64,000 bases of DNA from Halocafeteria seosinensis (lineage: Eukaryota > Sar > Bigyra > Bicosoecida): the NCBI GenBank assembly GCA_001687465.1, contig LVLI01000250.1, positions 41,898 to 105,897 on the forward strand. Direction: 5' to 3'. This document shows, piece by piece, positions 23,732 through 34,100 of the stretch (the first letter of the stretch is position 1; the number at the start of each line of letters is the position of its first letter). A model generated the notes under the pieces. It had not been told where the DNA came from, ran no database searches, and was given only the letters and a program-made list of their open reading frames with translations. The translations under genes were made by a program, and so were the position numbers.

Positions 23732-24751
23732 GGGGGCGCTTCCTCTTCGTTATAGGACCCCCACTGATGCGTTACAGAAGAAAAAAGGAATTCTACTCGA
23801 AAATAAGAATTCTTCTTTTCTTCCCAAGGACTTGAGCGCATCATCAATTCAACCGAATTCAAAATATGTGTCAGGAGAAGCGACCGGAGTTAACAGAAAC
23901 GGCGAACTGCCGAGATCAAGAACACGTTCGGAATACGATAGTCCGTATATTGATTGCTCGTGTTATCTCCTTCCGGGGATGCTATAAAAAAAAGAGAACA
24001 CACTCTATGTAAACCTGCAGTTGTTCGGTTATTCAAGAAACCTTGTTGGCGGCTTTGGCTTCCTGACCGTGTAATATTCTTCAACTATTCAACTTGAACA
24101 ACGTGTGGAACGTTCGGAGAGTTTATTCTGTTCTTTGTATAATACAAGATTGTCCGTGTTCTTTCTTGGTCTGTCTTTCTGTCATTTTCGTTGATTGTCC
24201 TGGTCAAGTAGCGCATATCCAACGCCAAGGAAGAGGCAGTGCATCAGTAGAAGCGTCGCTTCAAGTGGCCCCTCAAAGGTGACCGTGAGTGGCTCGCGAA
24301 CGAAACCACTAAAAAAACTTCAGTTAAAAGGCGAAAAGCGTTTCGGCATGCCCAAAGTACAGTGTAATGCTTGCTTTTTTGGACGGCAGACTATCTGGGT
24401 CACTGAATCAGCAGCTGTGGTGAAGTACATACAAACACAGGCAGGGGTTGTGGTGACCAACTTGTGGTCAAAGTACGAAGAAGCATGAAAATACTTTGTG
24501 TCCGTTTGTTTGAAACATAGTAAATGAAGTTAAGATCTTTGAACCTGTATTTGCAAACGTCCTCACTCGACGATCTTCATATCTCCTAAGAGCCATGGGG
24601 GGTAGTGGTATCTTAAGAGCTCAGAGTCCGTACGTATTCTAACCTAACACTCCACCTCCAGGATGCAAACGGAGGTTGCCCTACGTTGTCTAGCAACTAT
24701 GTCGCCACAACATGTTGGAAACTCGAAGACGATGGCGAGAGTTGAGAGCGA
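23732..24751. other. Intergenic region, 1.0 kb, no gene recognised
   Basis: This spacer lies upstream of the histidine kinase and downstream of ARL8. Short frames at 23890-24084 (-) and 24195-24488 (+) show no family features, splice partners or conserved motifs. I see no RNA gene, repeat or transposon signature. Confidence 0.4.
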
Positions 24752-25736
24752 TCATGCTTGGTTTATTAGCCACTGTATAACGGTCTCCACGTTGCGATGT
24801 AAACTAGCAGATACTGGGACAACGATCCAAGGGTTGTCTAAAATGTAATCCAAGTTCAGTTCTGCAGACAACAAGCTCAGATGTCTGACTGAGCTCACCG
24901 CAGTTCTTACCCGTAGAAACAAGACGCACCTCGTATAAGCTCCTCTTCCTCCAAATGCGGTTCCAGGTCCACTTTGTTCGCTACCACGCATAACGGCATT
25001 CCAACTAGGCTCCTGAACGGCCAAACACTGTGTTTCAAAATTTTAGTCCTCGTTACGCCTTGTTTCCTGAAGTACGTACCTGTCTTCCAATACTGCACCA
25101 ATACATGGAGGATGGACGAAAAGAACGCAGCGTATGTTAACCACTAATCTAGTGCAAAAAATCAACTGGTAGCATGCTTACAGCGATGTAATTCCGCTCG
25201 TGCTTCCGGTACACTATTCCTCTGCATTCAATGTTTGGGGAAGGACGAAATCTGTAGGCTAGTTTGGAATTCAGCCAGAACGCGGATGCTGCTTACATCG
25301 TAGGTATCCACTACAAACATGATAACATCACATCCGCGTGCATATCTCCCCCATTCCATTCTGTATTGTCTTTGGCCACCAATATCCCTGTATTATATTT
25401 CACGGAGGCAAAAACAAGCGGTGTCTGCAGAAGTTGCCGGCCTCCTAGAACGCTCAGTGTCTTACCAGCACTTCATATTGACATTACCCGCCTTCACTCC
25501 TTCCATATTTAGACCTATTGTAGGTGCAGGGATACTTTCTGGAGGTTTACCAGCCGACATCACCCTTACTAACGTCGTTTTCCCTCTGCAAACTCGCCGA
25601 TACTTCGTCCGGGTGATACGCATGCATCAGCCATCAACCATACGACCAGTACTTACGCTCCACTTAACCCGACGATCGCTATCTCCAAGTGTTTGGAATG
25701 AAAGAGGCTCAACAGCCTTGATAAAAGCGCCCCCAT
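24752..25736 (-). CDS. ARL8: ARL8-like small GTPase
   Basis: An Arf-like GTPase of the ARL8 group, which links lysosomes or vacuoles to motors and tethers in other eukaryotes. Seven exons (25657-25736, 25466-25585, 25297-25387, 25182-25221, 25080-25092, 24930-25027, 24752-24861) join in frame into 183 residues, against about 186 for ARL8. One exon is only 13 nt (25080-25092). The P-loop GLSGAGKTT is completed across the first intron, and WDIGGQRQYR across the second. Also present are FVVDTYD, ANKVDL and the C-terminal ETVIQWLI typical of ARL8. Gly2 in MGALLS would allow N-myristoylation, which is unlike animal ARL8 (N-acetylated). No long single frame exists, so the gene is easily missed by ORF calling. 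Confidence 0.93.
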
Positions 25737-26024
25737 ACTGTTGGGATCTGTCGACGTGGCATACACTACACTACAAACTACCACCACATACGATGGGGGG
25801 GAAACTGTAGAATCTTTCCCCCGAAGACTACCAATGGTACTTAAAGTATAAAACTGGCTTAATCAATACTGTCTCAGTGTATATCAGTAGGTCAGCTCTT
25901 GCTGGGGTTGTACTTCAAGAAGCGGAATGTTCGTGACCCATACGACCCATACTTGTCCCCCATTGCAACTACTCTACTCCAAGCATATTTTAAACACCAT
26001 GCTCGCTCATGTCCAGCACCGTCA
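25737..26024. other. Intergenic region between ARL8 and the AlgH-like gene
   Basis: A 288-bp spacer between two genes on the minus strand, expected to hold the 3' UTR of the AlgH-like gene and the ARL8 promoter. A minus-strand frame at 25892-26125 overlaps the AlgH-like terminus and has no features of its own. Confidence 0.35.
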
Positions 26025-27735
26025 TCAATTCTTTCTCGAACCCGATGAGTTGTCGTCGTCCTCCTCGAAGATAAGACTTCGCAAGGCTTGCTCATCCGGT
26101 TGGTAGTCTTCAGGAGCCTTCTCATGACTAGCCAATTCTACGTCAGGGATCTCGGTAAACGCTGCGAACTCGGACCCTAGACTCTTCAAACATTCTTCCC
26201 ACATTCTTGTAGAAGGACGCGTGCGAACTGTTCTATCTGATTCCTCGGAATGATCTTCCATCTTCGACTGTGTGCATTTTCGGAAGACATCATAGAGGTG
26301 GGGATGACTGACAATGATCCAGTACCCCAGAGACAGCTCCTTCAATAATTGTTCGCGAGACCATAAAGCGATGGATCCGAACAAACCGGTATCCCCGGAA
26401 TTGACCGACTCTGTAAGCATCTTTCTGTCAACTCGCTCCAGTAAATCAGGTACAGTGCTGGAGTCCAGTTCATCGGTCCCTTGGAGCCCTAGCACACGAG
26501 GAGAAAACATACAAAATGTATTTGACGTTACAGGTCCTCCACTATACACCGGTAAGCGTTCCACCATAGAGGAGTCTGAATGAAATTTTCTACGAGGATA
26601 AGTGAACTTCTGCTGAGCACCTTCCAATTCTCTGGTAAATTGTGAGTATGACCGATCCATTTGGGCAGACATCTTCGATTTCTTTCCTCGCTTTCGCTTC
26701 TCCACATCACCATCAGACGCTGTAGGCTGCCCATGTTGCCTTCGCCTGTTCTTCGAGATCTGGTCAACTAATGCATGCGGTTTTTTGGTGGTCTTCCATA
26801 CTGCTTTTCGTCTCCCACCACGAGACGCAGATCCTTGGTCTTCTGTAGCATCGGAGTCATTGCCACTTCGCTCGCCACTTTCGGGATTACCATGTAGATT
26901 ATAGCGCCGCACAACTTGCTCCTCGTTCAGTATCATGCCTACGACCTCTCCGTTCGCAGTTTCGCTGCATTTCCGTAACAACAACGAAACGAGAAGGAAC
27001 CGGTTCGAACGCGTAATTGAGGTTTTTCACGAAGATCCCGAGTACTTACGACACGTCTGATAGGTAAATAAGTTTCCGATTGAAAGGATCAGAGACTTGA
27101 GGGTGTGCTAGAAGGAAGTGCCCCTCTCGAGGCAACTCCTCTTCCTGGAACGGTTCTGTGTCATGCGCTACTTCTGTCGTGCTTCTACTGTTCAAGTACT
27201 TTGTATTTGGAAGAGACTCAACAGTCCCAATTAAACCCAAGTGACGCGCGAAACTAATCCTCTCATTTAAAAACCTCAATGCACGGAAGCCAGCCGAAAT
27301 TCGATCCGATTGACTTTCCTTTGTCTGTCGCCACAAGAGCTACCCATCATGGTGCAAATCTGACCCAATACCAATGGTAGTAGAAGCACACTCACCTCTG
27401 TCTCCCTAAATTTGTGCCTTACAAGTTCTGTGATACAAACGGGACGATTACCTCCTTTTGAGGAAGGCCAGTACATGACTTTGGAACCTGGTAGTACCAG
27501 TTGCAGTAGATTCTTATCAGACTTTTTCCCGAAAGGATGTACGTGTATCAGCGCCTGCAAACACGCATTCCCAGCAAACCAAACAAGGTGCTCCCGATTT
27601 CAAACAAAAGCATGACCGCAATACGCATCATACCTTGAGAGAAGGCTGGGCATCGAACCGCCATGCTAAAGTCAAAAGTTGCTTATATAGCGGACGAAGC
27701 ACAGCCAGGCTGCCACTTCCAGAGCCTGACGGCAT
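26025..27735 (-). CDS. AlgH/UPF0301 (DUF179) domain protein with LYR-like N-terminus
   Basis: Four exons (27634-27735, 27396-27554, 27050-27324, 26025-26964) join in frame into 491 residues. The first exon encodes RPLYKQLLTLAWRFDAQPS, which looks like an LYR-type helix, followed by a basic region. The AlgH/UPF0301 fold starts with REGHFLLAHPQVSDP and NRKLIYLSDVSE, where the intron falls inside the domain, then GEVVGMILN. About 110 basic, low-complexity residues follow, and the second half continues with YSGGPVTSNTFCMFSP and GSIALWSREQLLKELSLGYW. The C-terminus is acidic. Family members in bacteria are about 190 residues and poorly understood; eukaryotic ones are mostly in plastid-bearing lineages. 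The domain call is by motif reading; the LYR resemblance is weaker. Start 27735 is chosen because the first exon splices in phase. Confidence 0.7.
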
Positions 27736-28019
27736 TGTTGCTGTCCCAGGAAAAACGTCAAACTAGTGGCCAAAACTATGAAGAGAAATGTTCAATATGA
27801 GCCCATCAAAATACACAAACAAGTACTGTGCTTTCGGCAAATGTACAGTACCGGGTAGGTTGTTCGACTTCCTGCACGCGCTATTTTGTGAAGTCGGAGG
27901 TGGAAGAACATGTACTGTATTGACGATACGTCGAATTCGTATATTACTTGTTATTATAAAATATTTGTGTTTAAAGGGATATCAGGAGTAATAATGGCAT
28001 TAGACTTGGCGATTCAAAC
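27736..28019. promoter_or_regulatory. Upstream region of the AlgH-like gene
   Basis: A 284-bp spacer holding the AlgH-like promoter and the desaturase 3' end. An ACGTCA core lies near 27755, just upstream of the start codon on the minus strand. Nothing else is recognised. Confidence 0.3.
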
Positions 28020-29645
28020 TTATTGCTCCTTCTTGTTTTCTCCGTCGGTCACGACACCAATGCGAAGCGTGTGGATCAAATTGTGGGCGGCGTTGCTGTG
28101 CTTGTATACACCTCCGACAAATTTCTCCGTAATATCCTTTCCAAGGTTAGTTTTAATCATATTCTTACCACCTGGATGTTCATCCATGAATTCCTCTACA
28201 TCAATTACGAGACCGTTAAAAACCACCCATTTCTGTCCGTGCTGCACACGGTCGCGAACCTGCTCCATAGTGTATCGGGGGAGCACATCGTAGTCTGGAC
28301 CCCAGTATATTTTAGACGCTTCGTCGTGTGCCGCCTTAGCTTTCATCTGCACTTTTCCCTTATGGATCTCGTTCTTCGGGAATTCCTTGAGGTCATACGC
28401 AAGCCCCAGGAACTTCAGTGTAGCAATGAACCACTTGGTTGGATCGTATTGATACCATTCAACTCCATTCCTGTAATCCGATGGAAATTCATGATGGAAG
28501 TTGTGGTATCCTTCTCCCACTGTCAAGAGAGCTGTGATCACGCTGTTTTTGGCAGTGTGGCCATCAGTATACGTGCTTTCTCCAGCCCAATGAGCCAACG
28601 AGTTGACGAAAAATGTAGAATGGTGGACAAATACTAGTCTAGCGATACCGGCGAGGAAAAACCCTCCCCTGTAGTCATTCCAGAAAAATCCGGCGACGAG
28701 CGATGGTAAAACAAAGCCGAAGAAAAGAGCAAAGAGTCCATAGTAACGATGCTGGAACCGAATAATCCATTTCTCCGTCAAATCCGAGATGTCAACTCTT
28801 CCAATTTTGTCCTTGTCTTGTTTCACAAACATCCAGCCAATGTGCGAGTGCCAAAATCCACGAGTTGCGGGATACGGGTCTTTCTCCGTGTCCACGTATC
28901 GATGATGTGCCCGATGATCTCGGGCCCACCACTTAACACTTCCTTCGACAGCGCCAGATCCCATGCAAGTCAGCAGGATTTCGGTGAATTTGGTTCCGCG
29001 GTAAGCACGATGCGCGAAGAGTCTATGGTACCCTGTAGAAAAAACATACACATTAAAAAAACCACGGTGGTGAGTTTGGCGCATGCCTTCGCACCCACAC
29101 TTCCAGCTGGAAGGGACCGCGGGAAAACTAGCTTCCGTTGGGAAGCTCACGGGGGACCCTCAAAGGGAGCAAAAAAGGTAGCTCTCCTTCTGCACCTGAC
29201 ACATGTTTACCTCGTATACTCGCCCTCATACCACCCCTTTGGAACAGGTTCCACCCGTGGGATACACAAGGGGAATAGGACAGGAATTGGGCAGTCTTAA
29301 TTACTTACCAGCAGTGATGCCAAAGCCCGAAAAGAAGTAGTAGGCGACAGCCCACAGGAGGGTTTGCCACTGATATTCGCAGGTAAATAGGCCGTATAAG
29401 CCTAGTAACGGAGTCGATCCCAAGAGGAATAGGTGAAGGTAGTTGATACGCTTGTGTAGGGGCTGTTCCTCCAAGTGAGGACCCAAGAAATCGGCCTTGT
29501 TGGGGTCTACTTGCACCCGGGGATTGGCTTGCGTAGCCAAATCTCCAAAGGCTGGTACCGCTTGTTTCTCTTTGGAATACGCCGTAGAGGCTGCACAAGC
29601 CCCAGTTTTACGGTCCTCCAGACCGGAGGCAATAGGAGGTGTCAT
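28020..29645 (-). CDS. Delta-9 acyl-CoA desaturase fused to cytochrome b5
   Basis: An integral ER enzyme that introduces the delta-9 double bond into saturated acyl chains, using its own C-terminal cytochrome b5 as electron donor, as in fungal OLE1. Two exons (29309-29645 and 28020-29032) join in frame into 449 residues. Hydrophobic hairpins flank three His boxes: HRLFAH (115-120), HRAHH (152-156) and HNFHH. The b5 domain has HPGG (398-401) and a second haem His in KHSNAAH (about 424). The first box is completed across the intron. The ATG at 29645 is preferred over the one at 29690 because the family N-terminus is short; both are in frame. The intron is 276 nt, far longer than others here, and contains palindromes. 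Confidence 0.95.
29033..29308 (-). other. Unusually long desaturase intron with palindromes
   Basis: This 276-nt GT-AG intron is about four times the usual length in the window. It contains a perfect 14-base palindrome at 29100-29113 and a perfect hairpin (7-bp stem, 4-nt loop) at 29130-29147. I found no C/D-box snoRNA pattern in it. Confidence 0.6.
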
Positions 29646-30348
29646 CTTGTTGAGTCCACAGAAGGAATACAAGGAGAAAAAGCAATGCAATGTATCCTTT
29701 TACCCCGTTAATAAGGAGACTCTTTCCCTTTATACACAAACACAGAAAGGAGGAAACACGGACTTTCTCCTTGCAAACGATTTGATAAAAAAAACTCCAG
29801 AGCTGGAACGAAGTCCCAACCAATTCAGCTGTGATAATAATTGTATGTGTCAGCCGGATCCCGTCGCACAAATGCGGGGATTCGCTGGCTGGCTTCAACC
29901 AGAGAGAGTCTCCAATGTTTCCCGCAGGAATTCCACAAGACGTCTAGTGAACCAAGCATCAAAAGAAGTGAATAAGCTGGAATTAGCAAAAGCAGTGTGA
30001 TACTTGTCAATGTATGGTGTGAGCACGCCTGTATTCAACCACACCACAGCATGGTCTTGTACAGTCGAAGTTGGATTTCTTGGAAGCCAAGCGGCATACA
30101 ACTCTCTAGTTTGAGCTCCTGAAGTTTTGCCTGTGGTAGAGGTTCTCCTCCTCAAATAAGGATATATAGTGCAGTGCAAATTTGCCACTGTTCACCTTAA
30201 CGTACCACCGTCACGTCGTTCGCATTCTTAGGACGATGAAGTTGAAGTTGTGGGGGAAATAGTGTACTATTTTCGTGGTAGTCCAATACATACCCAAATG
30301 GTCTTGGTTGATTTCATGGGAATATACCATTTATTATTAAGGCTGAAA
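29646..30348. promoter_or_regulatory. Divergent intergenic region between desaturase and SNARE genes
   Basis: A 703-bp spacer with both promoters. A 97-codon minus-strand frame at 29895-30188 has no recognisable features and may be chance or leader sequence. No repeats or RNA genes are seen. Confidence 0.35.
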
Positions 30349-31060
30349 ATGGCATCTTCGAATCCATACGACCGAGACCTGGAGCGCCGGCGGCAGCGTC
30401 AGGCTGAGATGACGGCGAAAGCACGAGAGGGCAATGAGCGTCTTAGAGAGAGTCTACGCACTCTACAGGAGACCGAAGCCATGGCACAGAGTACCTCCGA
30501 AGAGCTGGCGAACCAGAGGGATACACTGCACCGAATTAAAGGCAATGTGGAAGATATGGACTACCAACAGGTATGTCAATGAATGCTTTGTGTGTTTGGG
30601 AACCCTAATGACGACATGGACCCATTTCCCGGGTTGCTCACAGGATAGGGCTCACTACCACTTAAAGAGAATGAATGGGGTATGGTCCCGAATCGGTAGC
30701 TGGTTCAAAGGTGGCCCAAAGAAACCGGAAAGCTCACAACAAACGACCCACGAAGGGGTACAACCGTCTCGTCTGAGAAGCACTGACAGTCGAAGAACTC
30801 GTTCCACCGAGAGCCGGGAGCGTCGTAGCAACGATGATTATGAACACTCAAACACGGAAGTTGGGCAAATGCTGTCTTCGCAGGATAGGTATTTGGAAGA
30901 AATCGAAGGATCGGTGGACAACCTAGCCCAACGAGGCAAGGGAATAAGGGATGAAATTGAATACCAAAACCAAGTTGTTGATGATGTAGGCTGCAAAATT
31001 GACAACGTAGAGAGGAGAATGGAAAAAAATACAAAAGAAGCACGGAGGCTTATGCGGTGA
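30349..31060 (+). CDS. Qb+Qc SNARE of the SNAP-25/SNAP-29 type
   Basis: A membrane-fusion protein that supplies two of the four helices of a SNARE bundle. Two exons (30349-30570, 30644-31060) join in frame into 212 residues. The first SNARE helix spans about residues 30-85 with its zero-layer Gln at Q56 (LANQRDTL). The second spans about 145-208 with Q182 (EIEYQNQVVDDV). The linker (about 86-143) is Arg/Ser/Thr-rich and has no Cys, so membrane attachment by palmitoylation as in SNAP-25 is unlikely. That makes it closer to SNAP-29 or plant SNAP33. The ATG at 30349 is the first one followed by a SNARE-like N-terminus (NPYDRDL). Confidence 0.88.
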
Positions 31061-31111
31061 GAGGATCATATTGCCTTCGAAAGCATGTGAGGCAGGCCTG
31101 AGGTTGAAGTG

Positions 31112-34100
31112 TTATGCAACTGTGCTTAGTAGCAGCATGGATGTACCCTGGGAAACGGGGCTTGTCTCTCCGGTACCAGAATCCCCATAGATACGAACAT
31201 TTCCAGAGATGGCAGCTCCCAAAGTGCTTCGGATATATTCAACCGGGGAACTTGCATGCCAAAGTTGCCTGAGCACATATCTGGTAATGCCGGAATGCGC
31301 AGAGACGTACGGGATTTTAGGCACAACCATTGCAGTGATTTCACGCCTATCTGTTTCCGACATTGAATAAAATACACAAGATACCAATTGAGCAACCAGC
31401 TTCCGCAAAAATTCATCAGTCGGTGGTCGCTTTCCACTCCGTCGCCGTTGTTTCGCGTCCGCAAACAGCAGCTCAATATGAGATAACGCTTCTCGAGGTT
31501 TGTTCTGGGCTATGAGACCGGAGGACAAGTGGCAGTCACACAGTCTCAGTATTTGCCGTTTGATTTGATTAAAATCAGAAGTACTACTCTTCGCAGGATC
31601 CTCAGAGTCTTGCAACTCGGGGTGATTCTGCAGAACGCTGTTAAACGTCGAGCTACACTGCTTACTCATGGCGGTGATTTCCTCACATTCATTTCGAAGG
31701 CGGGTCCGCGTATCTACATCTGCTAGGTCCATTGAAGTTGACAGCTGCTTCTGTACCTTAACGGAGTGACACATTGCGAGGAGCAGGCATGTTCGCGCCC
31801 ATTGACACCGGCGATACACAGAGGAATTCACAACGGATATCCAGTTCGGAGTTTGAGCCCCAGTGACTACGGATATATCCCTGCCGGAGCACTTGTTCAC
31901 CACCTTTCGCAATGTTTTTGTTAATGTCTCCATTCCCAAAGGCTTCTTTCTCCCCGAATGAAATGCATTTCGCTGGATCACATTTTCCCGTAGCACGTAT
32001 GCTCGTTCTAGCGCAACCAAGGACTCCTCGGTCTTGCCATTCCACAAATGCAGTCTTCCCAGTTGTTCATACAGCGTCGCGACACAAGGATGGTATGGGC
32101 CGACGGTCAACTCATACACTTCAAGCGCTTTCTGTATCCGATCAAATCCCGCTAATTCATCACCTGTCGATACTAAAGTGCACCCCATACAAGCGGCAAA
32201 AGCGGCCACCAATGGATGCTGCGAACCCAGGGTGGTAGCAACGGCTGCGACGGCTGCGTTATAAAGAGCCTTTGCATCTTCAGTACGTGAACGGAAGGCA
32301 AAGCATTGTGCTCGCACCATTAGTAACTTCGCCGCTACCGGGTGTCGAGCCGGGCTGTACTTGAGGCCACTATGGGTCGCTTCTAAGGCTCTATCATACT
32401 GCTCCAACGCCAAGTACATTCGGGCGATTTCTAACAAGATCGATGCCGCATCGAAACTTTCTGGGCTTCCAGCATATGTGCCGAAAGCAGAGTCTCTTGA
32501 TCTACTTCGTTCCCCTTCAGAACAGGCTTGAAGTGCTTGGATGATAGCCAATCGTGTGTTGTAAGCATGTATTGCAGAGTCATACATGCCGGCCGCAGCA
32601 TATTCTTCCGCCGAGTATGTCAAGAAAAGAGATTCCGGGCAACGAGGCGGCACGTATGTTTTTGCCTTCCCACGCCATGGTAACATTTCCTGAAGGTTCA
32701 GAGGCTCCGCAGTATCAAATGACTGAGCCGGTTTTGTATTCGCAAACGTTTCCGCCCGATCTTGATGGGTGTTCATGAATGAATAGTCACTAGAGGAATC
32801 ATCTCGAACTCCGGGTACGGCAGTAAAATCTGTGTCAATGAAACATACTCCTGTGTGATACTGAAGGCTGTGAAAAAGCTGGTATTTGGGATAGCTTTGG
32901 CTTTCAAGAGAGTATCCGAACTTGTTCTTGACAGAAGGGACCATGAGCTGCTTCCAGAACGTGCGGGAATCCTCTCCTTCACCCAAAAGGAGGTTGAAGA
33001 AATCCCGCGCTATGCTCATCAACTGCCTTTCCAGCATTTGACCTCTAATTGTATCTGCCTTCCCGCTTTGGCCAGAGATCAACTTTCGCATATTGTTGTT
33101 GAGGATATGTTTGCCACTTCTGGCTATCATTTCCACTTCTAAAAGTGTACGCGCATGAGTTGTTGTCACATGCTGAGCAATCCTACCAATATTTCTCGCA
33201 TTCAGACCAAAAGAGTGTAGCAAGCTACGTAATTCGCCAGAATGACTCGGAATAAAGCGCAAATCATCTAAAGATTTTGCTACAACTGGAATCAAGACCG
33301 TATCTCGATAATGAGACAAAGCTCCAGCTTCTGCATCATTGGTTTCGCAGTCCGGTACGTCACCGACGGAAAAAGGCATGACCTTGTGCTCACGGGTTCG
33401 CGACAGTGCCTTCTCCATCGGGCGACCATCCTGTCCAGTTCCACGATATGCATCCGAAGATACTCGCTTCTTCCAAGAAACGACGAGCTCTGGGCGAAGT
33501 AAAAACCCATGGCAGTCCCGTTTGTGCGGCTCCGGGTTGTCCGATGGCATTAGGCGCGCTGTGTTGAACACATAACTACGGCTATCTTCTCCTCGGTATA
33601 CTTGTATGTCTCCGTTAACAGGCACTGGTACATTCCCTGCAACGGGAGCATCTTCATTCTCTATATGTGTCTCTATCGAATGTTGCTGAAGGTTCAACTC
33701 TTTTCCAGCACGCCTTAACGCCGAATGCACAACGTCATCTCGATTAACAAATTCTTCCTTCGGACCACTTTTCCCGTAAACAAGATCCGCGGTGCGTGGA
33801 TCTCCTGGTCTGATAGCTGCCACGCCTTCCAACTGGTCCATGTACTTTGGTATCCAAGCAGTAGCGAAGAAACGGAAACCGTACACATCTATTACGGTAG
33901 AGAGAGGACTTGACAATGGCAAGAAACGGTTTTCCCTGGACAGGTTAGACGAACCTCTCTGACGGCCCAAAGCATCTCGTCGACTCTTTAAAGACGTTGA
34001 ATAAATTAGTCTGTTATGGTTCAGCTCGTGGCAAACGACTCGTCGGATTATTCCCCCCTTCTCGCTATCGTGGCGACTCAAAGAGTCTACAAGTTTCAAC

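Noticed and set aside
23391..23987. 198-codon plus-strand frame with a hydrophobic signal-like stretch
   Set aside because: It runs antisense over the first exon of the histidine kinase, whose spliced domains explain the DNA; no family features of its own.
24195..24488. 97-codon plus-strand frame in the 1-kb gap
   Set aside because: No features, no neighbouring exons with matching phase.
27645..27670. GGTTCGATGCC on the minus strand, like a tRNA T-arm
   Set aside because: The flanking bases do not form a T stem or cloverleaf, and the stretch is a phase-consistent exon of the AlgH-like gene.
29895..30188. 97-codon minus-strand frame
   Set aside because: No recognisable domain, and it lies in the divergent desaturase/SNARE promoter region; length is within chance.
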